A DNA stretch of 17,917 bases from Erythrobacter sp. (GTDB taxonomy: Bacteria > Pseudomonadota > Alphaproteobacteria > Sphingomonadales > Sphingomonadaceae), in assembly GCA_002695185.1 (NCBI GenBank), contig NZOF01000015.1:1-17917 (forward strand), read 5' to 3'. Of the stretch, positions 1-7,457 are shown one piece after another. Position 1 is the first letter of the stretch. Each line of letters begins with the position of its first letter. Both the position numbers and the translations under genes were made by a program. The notes beneath the pieces are model-generated. The model ran no database searches, was not told where the DNA came from, and saw only the letters and a program-made list of their open reading frames with translations.

Positions 1-56
1 AGCGCATCACACTGGGGGTGTGGGGGTCGGAGGTTCGAATCCTCTCGTCCCGACCA
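1..56 (+). tRNA. tRNA-Pro(GGG), 3' part
   Basis: The first bases are the 3' two-thirds of a tRNA. The anticodon stem pairs TCACA with TGTGG around the loop CTGGGGG, giving anticodon GGG (proline). The T arm GGAGG-TTCGAAT-CCTCT follows, then the acceptor strand CGTCCCG, discriminator A and an encoded CCA ending at base 56. The 5' acceptor strand and most of the D arm lie outside the window. tRNA 3' ends are common targets for integrases, and the accessory genes that follow fit that, but no att duplicate is seen inside the window. Confidence 0.93.
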
Positions 57-63
57 AGAAAAT

Positions 64-98
64 CGCCGCTTCCTGTCCCGTGCAGGAGGCGGCGTTTT
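64..98 (+). terminator. Intrinsic terminator after tRNA-Pro
   Basis: A 12-base-pair stem (64-75 with 83-94, one G-U pair) closes a 7-base loop and is followed by TTTT at 95-98. It starts eight bases after the tRNA CCA end, so it most likely ends the tRNA transcript. It also separates that transcript from the gene starting at 157. Confidence 0.85.
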
Positions 99-156
99 CG
101 TATCAGCAATCACATAGCAAGCACGGCGCGGATTTTCGAAGAATCAGGAGCGACGA

Positions 157-813
157 ATGGGCGACGCAGCTTTCAACTGGTTTGTTGCCAACTTTGAGAA
201 CCTGATCAGGTATCCGCTAGGCACCTTCATCATGGTCTCGGCTGGCGTCGCGCTCGGTTGGTTCGTCAAAGGGAAGACGGTTCAGTCGGAAGTGGCTGCT
301 TCGAAGATGGTCACTGAAGCAGCGCAAGCGAAAGTTGAGGCAGCAGCCTTAAGGGCCGATGCCCAGAATGCTCAGGCATCCAACGCGATTGCAATTCTTC
401 CTGACGCCCAAGCGCGTCCATCGCTGCCCGCCGGTCCCGTCAATCACCCGACCCCCGCGCCGCCTTTGAGAGGCACAACCGGCGCACTTCGTGTCACCGC
501 TGCAAAGGACAATGCTCAGGCGCAGCGCGTCATCAAACTATTCAATCGGCCGGGATGGCACATCCAAAGATTTGGCCACGAGCCAACCGGAGTTCCAAAG
601 GGCGTAACCGTCATGATTGACGGTCCTGGACTTATCACCGCAACACAGAAGCTGGTGATCGAAACGCTGCGCGCTAATGGCCTTGACCCCGAAGTGCAGC
701 CCGTAAGCTCTGACTCCATGGGAATAGCCAGCTATGCAAGTAGCATTTCTGCTATCAGCGGACCGCTCTTCGAACGCCCTGTAGGGGAGCGAGTGTCGGT
801 CACCATTCTTTAG
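157..813 (+). CDS. Membrane-anchored protein of unknown function, upstream of avcD
   Basis: A 218-residue protein I do not recognise. The start has a good ribosome site (CAGGAG, six bases before ATG). The N-terminus is amphipathic and is followed by one membrane segment at about residues 21-38. An Ala/Glu/Lys-rich helix or coiled coil comes next (about 42-80), then a Pro-rich linker (about 84-106). A compact C-terminal domain of about 110 residues looks alpha/beta and ends in a beta strand. Its alternation of a helix starting AQRVIKLF, a VTVMIDGPG strand and a second helix resembles small periplasmic or scaffold domains, but I cannot name a family. It lies 167 bases before avcD on the same strand with no clear terminator between, so co-transcription is possible. 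It could be an accessory to the defence gene, a phage spanin-like protein, or unrelated. Confidence 0.75.
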   Translation: MGDAAFNWFVANFENLIRYPLGTFIMVSAGVALGWFVKGKTVQSEVAASKMVTEAAQAKVEAAALRADAQNAQASNAIAILPDAQARPSLPAGPVNHPTPAPPLRGTTGALRVTAAKDNAQAQRVIKLFNRPGWHIQRFGHEPTGVPKGVTVMIDGPGLITATQKLVIETLRANGLDPEVQPVSSDSMGIASYASSISAISGPLFERPVGERVSVTIL

Positions 814-980
814 CTGAAGCCAAGTGCGATGCGGATCATAACAACACTTGCCGATATTTTGCAGGGAGGTTTGTGTGAACCCGACTTGGACCAACAATCA
901 CGAAAACGCATCTGCGAAGCACACGTGCACTTGACCGTTCTGACAGTTTCATTACCACTGTTCTTCTCATTGGGGGAAAT
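814..980 (+). ncRNA. Candidate AvcI-like RNA antitoxin region
   Basis: This is the gap just upstream of avcD. In the described Vibrio AvcID system, a small RNA (AvcI) encoded directly 5' of avcD inhibits the deaminase until phage infection shuts down transcription. What is visible here is limited. CAAGTG (821-826) can pair with CACTTG at 845-850, or with another CACTTG at 928-933. GATGCG (828-833) can pair with CGCATC (907-912), next to a second pairing of GTGC (824-827) with GCAC (918-921). CCAAGT (820-825) can also pair with ACTTGG (884-889). These competing folds fit a structured RNA but do not prove one. No promoter is identified, and the true ends are unknown. A short reading frame with a strong ribosome site (875-934) lies inside. 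The call rests mainly on position relative to avcD. Confidence 0.4.
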
Positions 981-2597
981 ATGGACGACAAGAAGCCGGA
1001 GATTGTCATCGGGCTGGCGGGACCTGCGGGAACGGATCTGCACGGGCTGGCTCAGTCTTTCGAGGAAAAAATGAGTCCGTTCGGTTATCGCTGCCGTCAG
1101 ATTCGAGTGAGCCAACTCATCCAAGAATTTTGCGATGCCCCGCTTAACGCCCGGATTCAGTCAGCCAAACACGACGAAAAAGTGCGCCACTTAATGGCAG
1201 CTGGCGATGCACTTAGAAAACAGGTCGGCCGCGGCGATGCTCTAATTCCTCTTGTTGTGGCTTCAATTCGAAGTGCCAGACAAGGCTTCTTGGGTGGGTC
1301 AGTGCTTACAACCGACATCCCGGATGATGCGACTGGACAAGGCAGCGGAAGCGAGGATGCGCCAAGCGCCGTTCCTGCTGATCAAGCATGTTACATCATT
1401 AATTCGCTGAAACATCCTGACGAAGTTCGCGAACTACGGCGAATTTACGGGGAGAATTTTATCCTCGTTTCTGGCTTTGCCTCCCACACCGAACGCATGG
1501 GCAATCTTTGTGAGTTAATCGCAAAATCACATACATCTACTCAAAATGACAAATTTAAGAATGGCGCCCAAGAGTTAATCAATTGGGATGCCCAGCGCCC
1601 AGGAGAAAAACTTGGTCAAAATCTTCGCGACACCTTCCATTTAGCAGACTTCTTCATCCGAGTATCAGGAGATTATGAGAGGGAAGTTGAACGCTTTCTA
1701 GACCTACTCTTCGGAAACCCATACTACACGCCTCGCTTCGATGAATTTCATATGTTTGAAGCCAAGGCAAAATCCTACAGGTCCGCTGATCTTTCGAGGC
1801 AGGTGGGAGCTGTAATCGTCGATCAGGCCAATGCTATGGTGGCGTCAGGATGTAATGAGGTTCCGATAGCCGGCGGAGGCTCTTACTGGCCCGACGAGGA
1901 TAAAGCATACGATAACCGCGACCATGTCAAGCGACGAGACTACAACGCCGTAAAAAAATACGAAATCATCGAAGAAATGATTTCCTTCATGGCTGACCAA
2001 GGCGTGATGCAGCTCAATGAAGAATCGTCCGCAACTGAAGTTGTGGAGAGACTGCTTTTCGGATCGAGCAGCACTAAATTCAAAGATCTTCGTGTTTCCA
2101 ATCTGATAGAGTTTGGTCGAGTTGTTCATGCAGAGATGAACGCAGTGACTGAGGCTGCGCGGAGAGGCATCGCCATCGGTGGCGGAACGCTTTATTGCAC
2201 CACATTTCCATGCCATATGTGCGCCCGACATGTCATAGCGGCTGGCATCAGAAAGGTCGTTTACATCGAGCCTTATCCTAAAAGCATGACGGCGGATCTC
2301 TATGATGAGAGCGTGACGATCGACGGTGATAGCGGTCGAGATGCGGAGGACGAGCGCTCGCCTCATCCCAAAGTATCCTTTGAACCGTTTGAGGGCGTGG
2401 CCCCATCGATTTACACCGATCTCTACAAAGCTGGAACGCGAAAGAACAATCGGGGTTATACAGTCAACTGGACGAGGCAGTCGGCACGGCCGAAATCGAT
2501 CCGGACAGGCGCAGCTCATCTCAGTTTAGAGGCGCCGCTTTTCAAACAGCTTGAAGAGCTGCGCGAAGTCAGTTTAAAAGAGGTGCAAGGCAAGTAG
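981..2597 (+). CDS. avcD: Anti-phage deoxycytidylate deaminase AvcD
   Basis: A 538-residue, two-domain protein that converts dCTP/dCMP to uracil deoxynucleotides and so starves phage of dCTP. The N-terminal kinase-like domain opens with a P-loop-like GLAGPAGTDL (residues 11-20). This has TDL where a Walker A lysine would be expected, as in AvcD relatives. A segment SLKHPDEVRELRRIYG (142-157) is characteristic of the family. The deaminase domain begins near residue 255, with SADLSRQVGAVIVD (268-281), zinc ligands HAE (383-385) and PCHMC (410-414), and the general acid E385. Length matches AvcD (about 530). The start has GGGGGA about five bases upstream. The gene looks richer in A+T than its neighbours, suggesting transfer. 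The upstream gap is where the inhibitory RNA AvcI is expected. The family match is clear; activity is inferred. Confidence 0.93.
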   Translation: MDDKKPEIVIGLAGPAGTDLHGLAQSFEEKMSPFGYRCRQIRVSQLIQEFCDAPLNARIQSAKHDEKVRHLMAAGDALRKQVGRGDALIPLVVASIRSARQGFLGGSVLTTDIPDDATGQGSGSEDAPSAVPADQACYIINSLKHPDEVRELRRIYGENFILVSGFASHTERMGNLCELIAKSHTSTQNDKFKNGAQELINWDAQRPGEKLGQNLRDTFHLADFFIRVSGDYEREVERFLDLLFGNPYYTPRFDEFHMFEAKAKSYRSADLSRQVGAVIVDQANAMVASGCNEVPIAGGGSYWPDEDKAYDNRDHVKRRDYNAVKKYEIIEEMISFMADQGVMQLNEESSATEVVERLLFGSSSTKFKDLRVSNLIEFGRVVHAEMNAVTEAARRGIAIGGGTLYCTTFPCHMCARHVIAAGIRKVVYIEPYPKSMTADLYDESVTIDGDSGRDAEDERSPHPKVSFEPFEGVAPSIYTDLYKAGTRKNNRGYTVNWTRQSARPKSIRTGAAHLSLEAPLFKQLEELREVSLKEVQGK

Positions 2598-2608
2598 GGG
2601 TTAGTGCA

Positions 2609-2782
2609 ATGTTGATAACGCGATCAGAGATTCTGTTGCAATGTCAACGCGATAAGGCCGCCTTCGACCGCATACCAGAGGCTATGCGCGAGTTGCTCAT
2701 CTACGAGATGACCGTCGCGCGTCGGCCGGTTGATGCTAGCTGCGAACCAGAGCAGTCGGCACCTAAAATTCTGGTAGCTTGA
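2609..2782 (+). CDS. Small hypothetical protein, 57 aa
   Basis: A short frame starting 11 bases after the avcD stop. ATG is preceded by AGGGG with eight bases of spacing. The predicted protein is MLITRSEILLQCQRDKAAFD followed by a helix with RIPEAMRELLIYEMTVARRP and a polar tail ending in LVA. It is helical, mixed in charge, without membrane segments or Cys/His clusters. Codon use looks like that of real genes in this region. I do not recognise it. It may be translated from the avcD transcript. The bases around its start contain an imperfect direct repeat (TGCAATGT..AACGCGAT at 2605 and again at 2638). Confidence 0.6.
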   Translation: MLITRSEILLQCQRDKAAFDRIPEAMRELLIYEMTVARRPVDASCEPEQSAPKILVA

Positions 2783-2830
2783 GCTGGCATTCGCATTTCT
2801 AATAGCAGGCAGGCCGCTGCGAGGCGTCCG

Positions 2831-2859
2831 TTGGCCGAATTGCGATTGCCAGCTATAAT
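2831..2859 (+). promoter_or_regulatory. Predicted promoter of a leaderless transcript
   Basis: TTGGCC (2831-2836) and a perfect TATAAT (2854-2859) are 17 bases apart. The expected transcription start falls at about 2865-2866, which is the A of the ATG of the next gene. No ribosome site is visible before that ATG, so the mRNA may be leaderless. This is a prediction from sequence only. Confidence 0.55.
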
Positions 2860-2865
2860 ACAGCT

Positions 2866-3117
2866 ATGGACCTGAAGTCGATCATCGCGGTGTCGGTCGG
2901 CATCGCGATCTATCGCGGTATCGTCTGTCCGCTGCTGAACCGTCATCGCGGGTGGCGTGGTGGCGATCGTGTTCAGGTCGCCCGCCGCAATTGGCGGGGT
3001 ATCTATGTCCCTGATCTTCGCGTGAAGCGAGCCGAGCAGATGTTTTGGCTAGCATTTCTGGGCATAGTGGGCGCCGGTTTGGCGGTCGGCTGGACCGTTA
3101 TGGTATCGGCGCCTTAA
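2866..3117 (+). CDS. Small membrane protein, 83 aa
   Basis: A short protein with a hydrophobic N-terminal stretch (residues about 4-22) and a second one near the C-terminus (about 59-80). Between them lies a basic loop with several Arg and Trp residues (HRGWRGGDRVQVARRNWRG). This could be a two-helix hairpin with the basic loop in the cytoplasm. No family recognised; small two-helix proteins of this size in phage regions are sometimes holin-like, but nothing specific supports that. It is preceded by a near-consensus promoter whose start would coincide with the ATG. A second small membrane protein follows 20 bases downstream. Confidence 0.65.
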   Translation: MDLKSIIAVSVGIAIYRGIVCPLLNRHRGWRGGDRVQVARRNWRGIYVPDLRVKRAEQMFWLAFLGIVGAGLAVGWTVMVSAP

Positions 3118-3137
3118 GTTGCTAGGCAGGGCCGACG

Positions 3138-3317
3138 ATGGGCGCATTTATCGCGATCTACATTTTGACGTCTGTCGCCTCGGCTGAGCCAGCGAACCCG
3201 TGGGCATTTCCGATCGGCGGTTTGCTGCTGTCAGTCAGTGGTTACGGTGCCGCAAAATTGATGCACTGGCGCTATCAGCGTGGTAAGAAACGGACGCGAT
3301 ATACAGATCCTTGGTGA
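3138..3317 (+). CDS. Small membrane protein, 59 aa
   Basis: A short frame 20 bases after the previous gene. The N-terminus MGAFIAIYILTSVASAEPAN could be a signal peptide with an ASA-E cleavage point, or a first membrane helix. A second hydrophobic stretch follows (AFPIGGLLLSVSGYGAAKLM, about residues 28-47), then a strongly basic tail (HWRYQRGKKRTRY). This fits a small inner-membrane protein with its basic tail in the cytoplasm. It is probably co-transcribed with the preceding gene. No family recognised. Confidence 0.6.
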   Translation: MGAFIAIYILTSVASAEPANPWAFPIGGLLLSVSGYGAAKLMHWRYQRGKKRTRYTDPW

Positions 3318-3379
3318 TCTGCCGGACTCGACTCCCCGCCAGGCCTCTGCCGTAATGGCGGAGTGATTCGGGAGGGATT

Positions 3380-3574
3380 ATGCCGCATTTCAATTCAAGC
3401 GCAATCAAGCGCGCCGAATATGACGAACGAACGGGTCGCCTGACAATCTGGTTTCCGCAGGGACATAGCTACGATTATTGCGGTGTCCCCCACCATGTAT
3501 GGGATGGGCTACTGAGCGCTGGATCCAAAGGCAGATATTTCAACGACCGCATAGCTGATCGCTATCAGTGCTAG
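3380..3574 (+). CDS. KTSC-domain protein
   Basis: A 64-residue protein that is essentially one KTSC domain. Visible signatures are the N-terminal SSAIKRAEYDERTGRLTIWF, then G-x-SYDYCGVP, a helix VWDGLLSAGSKGRYFN, and IADRY. KTSC proteins are small, common in phages and plasmids, and of unclear biochemical role; some are fused to lysyl-tRNA synthetase or nuclease parts. The start has GGGAGGG four bases before ATG. Its stop overlaps by three bases the stop of the convergent gene on the other strand. Confidence 0.88.
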   Translation: MPHFNSSAIKRAEYDERTGRLTIWFPQGHSYDYCGVPHHVWDGLLSAGSKGRYFNDRIADRYQC

Positions 3575-3741
3575 TCCTCGTTGATCGTCACCCAGCAGAC
3601 GCCAGATAGATCAAAGCTGCGCTTTTCGCCGGGCAGGATGAAATGAGCCGTCACTCCGGGGCGTTCTCCCAAGGCTGCTTGAAGGCCGTAGGTTGGGACG
3701 AATGCCAAGATAGAGCGCCAAATTCGTTCAGGAAGACGCAT
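3571..3741 (-). CDS. Small hypothetical protein, 56 aa, end of phage operon
   Basis: A minus-strand frame 51 bases after the 961-residue virion gene. ATG at 3741 is preceded by AAAAGGACAGCAAA, a reasonable ribosome site. The protein begins MRLPERIWRSILAFVPTYGL and has a hydrophobic centre, then a probable beta-rich end (HFILPGEKRSFDLSGVCWVT). No family recognised. Position and strand suggest it is the last gene of the phage structural operon. Its stop codon overlaps that of the convergent KTSC gene. Confidence 0.6.
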   Translation of the reverse strand: MRLPERIWRSILAFVPTYGLQAALGERPGVTAHFILPGEKRSFDLSGVCWVTINED

Positions 3742-3792
3742 TTTGCTGTCCTTTTGGGTTCGAGGCAGGGTGAAGCAACGCGTCGCTTCACG

Positions 3793-6678
3793 TCACTGAG
3801 CCAGCGGCGCGGTAGCACCTTGGCTACCAACGCCTGCACCGAACATTCCCAGCTGCTTCGGGCGCGATGCCTGAATGAACGCCTGATAAGCCATGTCCCG
3901 CGCGAGGATGTCATCGATAGCGGATAATCCAGTCGTTGGGTTCGGGTCGAGCAAAAGGGGAGCCAGTGCATCGGCCCTCACCTCTGCTCGCTTACCCATA
4001 CCCAGCGCCAATCGATCCTTCAGTCCAGCACCGGCAAGTCGAGCGGCAGTGCCAGGAACAGAAGCCCCATGCGTCGCCCACGCCGCTCCAGCGTGAAGGG
4101 CACCCTCCACCATTGGATTTTCGAGGAAAGACCGATCCGCGATCTGGTTGCGGGCCGTTCGGGAATTGCCCAAGATGACGTTCGCCGTCTGCTGAAGATT
4201 GCTCTCCAGTTCCCGTGAGCGCAGAAGACGTTCCACGCCCGGCGTCTGAGGGTAGATAGTCGACAGCCGATCCCGCGCAACGGGCGAGCCAAGCGTTGCT
4301 TCCCACGGATTGCTGCTATCGCGCACCCGCCCGGCATGATCGACAAGGGCGCCACGATAACCCAGCTGCATCTGGGCCAAATGTTCAGGCGTCTGATTGC
4401 CGATCTGCATTGCCAGCTCGTCAGGATGCAACCTGTAGGCATCGCCCCCGCGGGCGAGGGCGTCCCGCGATGCTGCCGGGCCCGCATAGGCGGATCGGGC
4501 GGCCGCATAGTCCGGATTGAGCCTGTCCACCTCATTGAGAAGCTGGCTGCGAACGCCATTCTGCGCCCGGCCCGCCTCGTCCAATGCCAGCTTCCCGGTT
4601 AAAGGATTGCGTTGCCCTTCCAGAACGTCATCCATCCCACGCTTCACATAATCGAGCGTCTGCGTAGTATAGCCTGGCACCTGAAGCGGCGCCCCACCAT
4701 CACGGCCCGCGCTGGTCAGGGTCATCGGTTGGCCAGGCTCCAGCATGACATCGCCATCGGCGTCGAGCCGGAAACCCATGTCGTCGGGATTCCGTCGCTC
4801 ATTTGCGGCAATGGTGCGGGCGCGGCCCAATGCCTGCCGACCAAACGGCGTGCCCAGGACGGCGTCGAGTTCAGGGGTGCTGGGAAGCGGCACGGAATAC
4901 GCCGCTTCATATAAATCCGAAGCAGCCGCCCGCCCCTGCGCCATGAGATCAGCGCTGAGCTGCGGGATATTGGCTGTCGGTCCAAGATCGCGGCTCACAG
5001 CCCCAGTGAACCGATCATACTGTCCCCGATTGCGCGGAATAAGGACATCCTCGGCAAATTGAGAAGCATTGGGCGATCGGCGAACCGCCGCGCCAGCCAA
5101 TTCACGCAGGTTCGCATTTGTATCAGCCAAAGCCATAGGAATACCCAGATCGTCTGCTTCTGTAAGAGACGCGCGGATGTCCTCGACGCCAGAGCGATTG
5201 AACGCATTGAGAGTGCTACTCTCAGCAGAAGAAAGCGGATCGGCGCGAGAGATGGGCGGTCGCCCGAAGTAGCCGCGCACGCGATTGGTGACAGCCAGGC
5301 CCGGCTGCGTTCGGGCAATGGCACCGATGCCTCGACCAGCCATGTCCCCGACGCGATTGCCAACGAAACCACCCGCTCCACCCAGCGCGGCACCCAGCAG
5401 TCGATTATCGTTATTCTGTCCTGCGCCGGAAACCGCGCCGAAAGCCACGTCTCCGACCAGTTGCGGGTTGCTAAAACGGCTCGCAATGCCAGCGCTGCGG
5501 CTCAGTCCGCCCAGAGCCGCCATGCTACCGATCGTTCCGATGGTTTGTCCAGTGAAGCTCGCCGTGGGGTTCGCGGCGAATGCGGCCTGCTTCCGGGCGT
5601 TCAGGTCGGCAAGACTGCCACCGCCCGCCATGCTGGCAAATTCATCAGTCATGCCGCCCATTCCGGCATCGACAGCGGCATATATGCTGGTCCCGACTGG
5701 TGAGGCGGCAAACTGGCCCCAAGCGCTGCCTTCTCCTTGAGGCACGTTGACGCCAGCGTTCTGCTGACCGCCCTTGGTATAATAATCGACCGCCGCACTG
5801 ATCTCGTTTTCCGGGACCTGCAATCCGCGCGCAGCGAGATACTGGCGAATGCCGTCCGCGCCGAGATTGCGAGCGTTCTTAGACAGGAAGTCACGATCCT
5901 GCGGGGGGAGCATGGGCTGCCCGCCAGTCGGATCGATGATCTGGCGCTGATCGGTCGGGATGCCGGCTTCGCTGCGCTTCTTCTTCGCCGGGTCAATGTC
6001 GCCCTCAAGGTCCGTGCCGCCCGCCGCCGTGTAGGCGCGGCTGTATAGGTCGATGACCCGCTGGACATTGTTCTGATACTGCGAATCGCTCTGGCCGGTT
6101 TCGAGATTCGAAAGGCTGCTGGCGAGAGCCTGAAAGTCTGCGTTGGAAAGCGGCGTCAACGGGTTCTTCCCGCCGTTGGTCCGCGCCAGCTCCATGATGC
6201 GGGTCAGCGCGCCAGCATTTTTCAGCGTTTCCGTGTCCTTGGCAACATCATAGGCTTGCGAGCCTTCAAACCACCCCGCAACGGACGAGCCGAATCCGGT
6301 TGAGAAAGCGCCATCACGGGACCGGGCGATCAGGGAGCGCGCGAGCTTGATCTTGTCAATCGCTTCGTTCCGCACCGCCTCCTTGTCGGCGTCCGTCTGC
6401 TTGCCCTCATTGGCCTTCGCCATTTCCTTTTCGATCTCAAGCTGCTTGAGGCGGAGAGACAGGGCATCGTTCTGCGCATCGCGGATGGCGGCATCAGCTT
6501 GGCGATCGGCAGCAGCAGAAGCGCGGGCATCGCCAGCGGCGGCACGGGCTTCTCGACTTGCGATATAGGGATCGGGTGATCCTATTGTGACGGGACGCAA
6601 CCCGCCTCCAGTGGAGACGCCACCGCCAATGGGCTGATTCAACTGCTGAAGCAACACGGGGTCGGTAATTTCAGGCAT
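3793..6678 (-). CDS. Large phage internal virion / DNA-ejection protein
   Basis: A 961-residue protein of the type found among phage internal virion proteins that are ejected with the DNA. In order: a Gly/Pro-rich start (1-40), an Ala/Arg/Glu-rich coiled coil (41-115), and a conserved helical domain (about 125-215, with GSQAYDVAKDTETLKNAG and a later QNNVQRVIDLYSR). Next comes a Gly/Ala-rich stretch full of GxxxG spacing (about 325-460), which could form membrane-active helices. The long second half has the SAESSTLNAF, LYEAAYSVPL and DYAAARSAYAGPA segments common in alphaproteobacterial phage proteins of this class, and ends with ILGNSRTARNQIADR. No enzyme motif such as lysozyme or peptidase is visible. 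Its ATG shares its A with the stop of the upstream gene (TGATG), and GGAGGGG lies just upstream. The phage virion role is well supported by architecture; the precise function is inferred. Confidence 0.75.
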   Translation of the reverse strand: MPEITDPVLLQQLNQPIGGGVSTGGGLRPVTIGSPDPYIASREARAAAGDARASAAADRQADAAIRDAQNDALSLRLKQLEIEKEMAKANEGKQTDADKEAVRNEAIDKIKLARSLIARSRDGAFSTGFGSSVAGWFEGSQAYDVAKDTETLKNAGALTRIMELARTNGGKNPLTPLSNADFQALASSLSNLETGQSDSQYQNNVQRVIDLYSRAYTAAGGTDLEGDIDPAKKKRSEAGIPTDQRQIIDPTGGQPMLPPQDRDFLSKNARNLGADGIRQYLAARGLQVPENEISAAVDYYTKGGQQNAGVNVPQGEGSAWGQFAASPVGTSIYAAVDAGMGGMTDEFASMAGGGSLADLNARKQAAFAANPTASFTGQTIGTIGSMAALGGLSRSAGIASRFSNPQLVGDVAFGAVSGAGQNNDNRLLGAALGGAGGFVGNRVGDMAGRGIGAIARTQPGLAVTNRVRGYFGRPPISRADPLSSAESSTLNAFNRSGVEDIRASLTEADDLGIPMALADTNANLRELAGAAVRRSPNASQFAEDVLIPRNRGQYDRFTGAVSRDLGPTANIPQLSADLMAQGRAAASDLYEAAYSVPLPSTPELDAVLGTPFGRQALGRARTIAANERRNPDDMGFRLDADGDVMLEPGQPMTLTSAGRDGGAPLQVPGYTTQTLDYVKRGMDDVLEGQRNPLTGKLALDEAGRAQNGVRSQLLNEVDRLNPDYAAARSAYAGPAASRDALARGGDAYRLHPDELAMQIGNQTPEHLAQMQLGYRGALVDHAGRVRDSSNPWEATLGSPVARDRLSTIYPQTPGVERLLRSRELESNLQQTANVILGNSRTARNQIADRSFLENPMVEGALHAGAAWATHGASVPGTAARLAGAGLKDRLALGMGKRAEVRADALAPLLLDPNPTTGLSAIDDILARDMAYQAFIQASRPKQLGMFGAGVGSQGATAPLAQ

Positions 6679-7457
6679 CAGCGCCCCTCCGGGTTATCGA
6701 ACCATTTGCCACTGACCTGATAATAGGTCTTGCCGCCTACCTGCCGCCCGGTCTTGACCTTGGAAGATGTCAACCATCCATCCAATGCAGTGCGGCCATT
6801 CGGCCCAAGCTGGCGTTCGAGCGAAGCACGATCTTCCGGCGAGATGAAGCCTTGCTGCCTCGCTTGGTTCAGAATCATGTCTGGCTCAAGATTGGACGAG
6901 GTGGGCGCCGAGTTCGCGCCCGATGCGTCGGATACCAGACCACTGCCACCCTGCTGCATCGGATATAGCGTTTTGGTGCCATCGGGGTTGGTTGCCGTGA
7001 TCCAATCGACCTTTGGCGTCGGATCTTTATAGGCAATGGTCGGCTTGCCATCGGCACCAATAACGCCAAGGCTACCGTCGTTCGTCTCCCAATAGTGCGG
7101 CGCGCGCGGCGCTGGATTAGCCCGCTCCCACTGTTGCTGCGCCAGCCAAGTATCCCGCTGATCCTTTAGCCGGCGCTGATACATGGCCTCCTGCTGGGCC
7201 ATCTGACGTTCCTGCGCCATGCGGGCGGCATAAGGGCCGGGTTGACTGGCGGCACCGGCAAGGGTGTCCGCCAGTATACCCATCCAGTTCACACCCTGTT
7301 TGGGAGTCGCCGGCGCCGATGGGGTAATTCCCAGACCAGGATCGCCCGTAGTCGTCGCGCCTGGCAAGCCATCGCCGATTCCCGGCGTGCCGTAAGTCTC
7401 AAGAGTGAAATCGAACGGGCTTTTGCGCTGCTTGAACTGGCCAGCAAACATGGCCAT
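6678..7457 (-). CDS. Phage virion-associated protein, 259 aa
   Basis: The N-terminal half is Gly/Pro-rich with a Gln/Arg/Met-rich helix (AARMAQERQMAQQEAMYQRR). A repeated-looking beta part follows (HYWETNDGSLGVIGADGKP, then TNPDGTKTLYPMQQGG). The C-terminal part has a short helical domain (LNQARQQGFISPEDRASLER) and a terminal KTYYQVSGKWFDNP strand pair. This layout is common for small phage structural or assembly proteins encoded before a large ejection protein, but I cannot assign a named family. I chose ATG at 7457, which shares its A with the previous stop (TGATG) and has AGGAAG about seven bases upstream. A GTG one codon earlier (7460) is also possible. Confidence 0.7.
   Translation of the reverse strand: MAMFAGQFKQRKSPFDFTLETYGTPGIGDGLPGATTTGDPGLGITPSAPATPKQGVNWMGILADTLAGAASQPGPYAARMAQERQMAQQEAMYQRRLKDQRDTWLAQQQWERANPAPRAPHYWETNDGSLGVIGADGKPTIAYKDPTPKVDWITATNPDGTKTLYPMQQGGSGLVSDASGANSAPTSSNLEPDMILNQARQQGFISPEDRASLERQLGPNGRTALDGWLTSSKVKTGRQVGGKTYYQVSGKWFDNPEGR

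Noticed and set aside
829..1074. 81-codon frame overlapping the start of avcD
   Set aside because: Its second half is avcD read in another frame, and no ribosome site precedes its ATG.
1845..2519. 224-codon open frame on the minus strand opposite avcD
   Set aside because: It is antisense to the conserved deaminase domain, has no family-like motif and no ribosome site, and its protein reads as random Cys/Arg/His-rich sequence.
5059..5703. 214-codon and nearby plus-strand frames opposite the large phage protein
   Set aside because: Low-complexity Arg/Ser/Ala proteins opposite a well-supported 961-residue gene; several such frames stack here, as expected by chance in this GC range.
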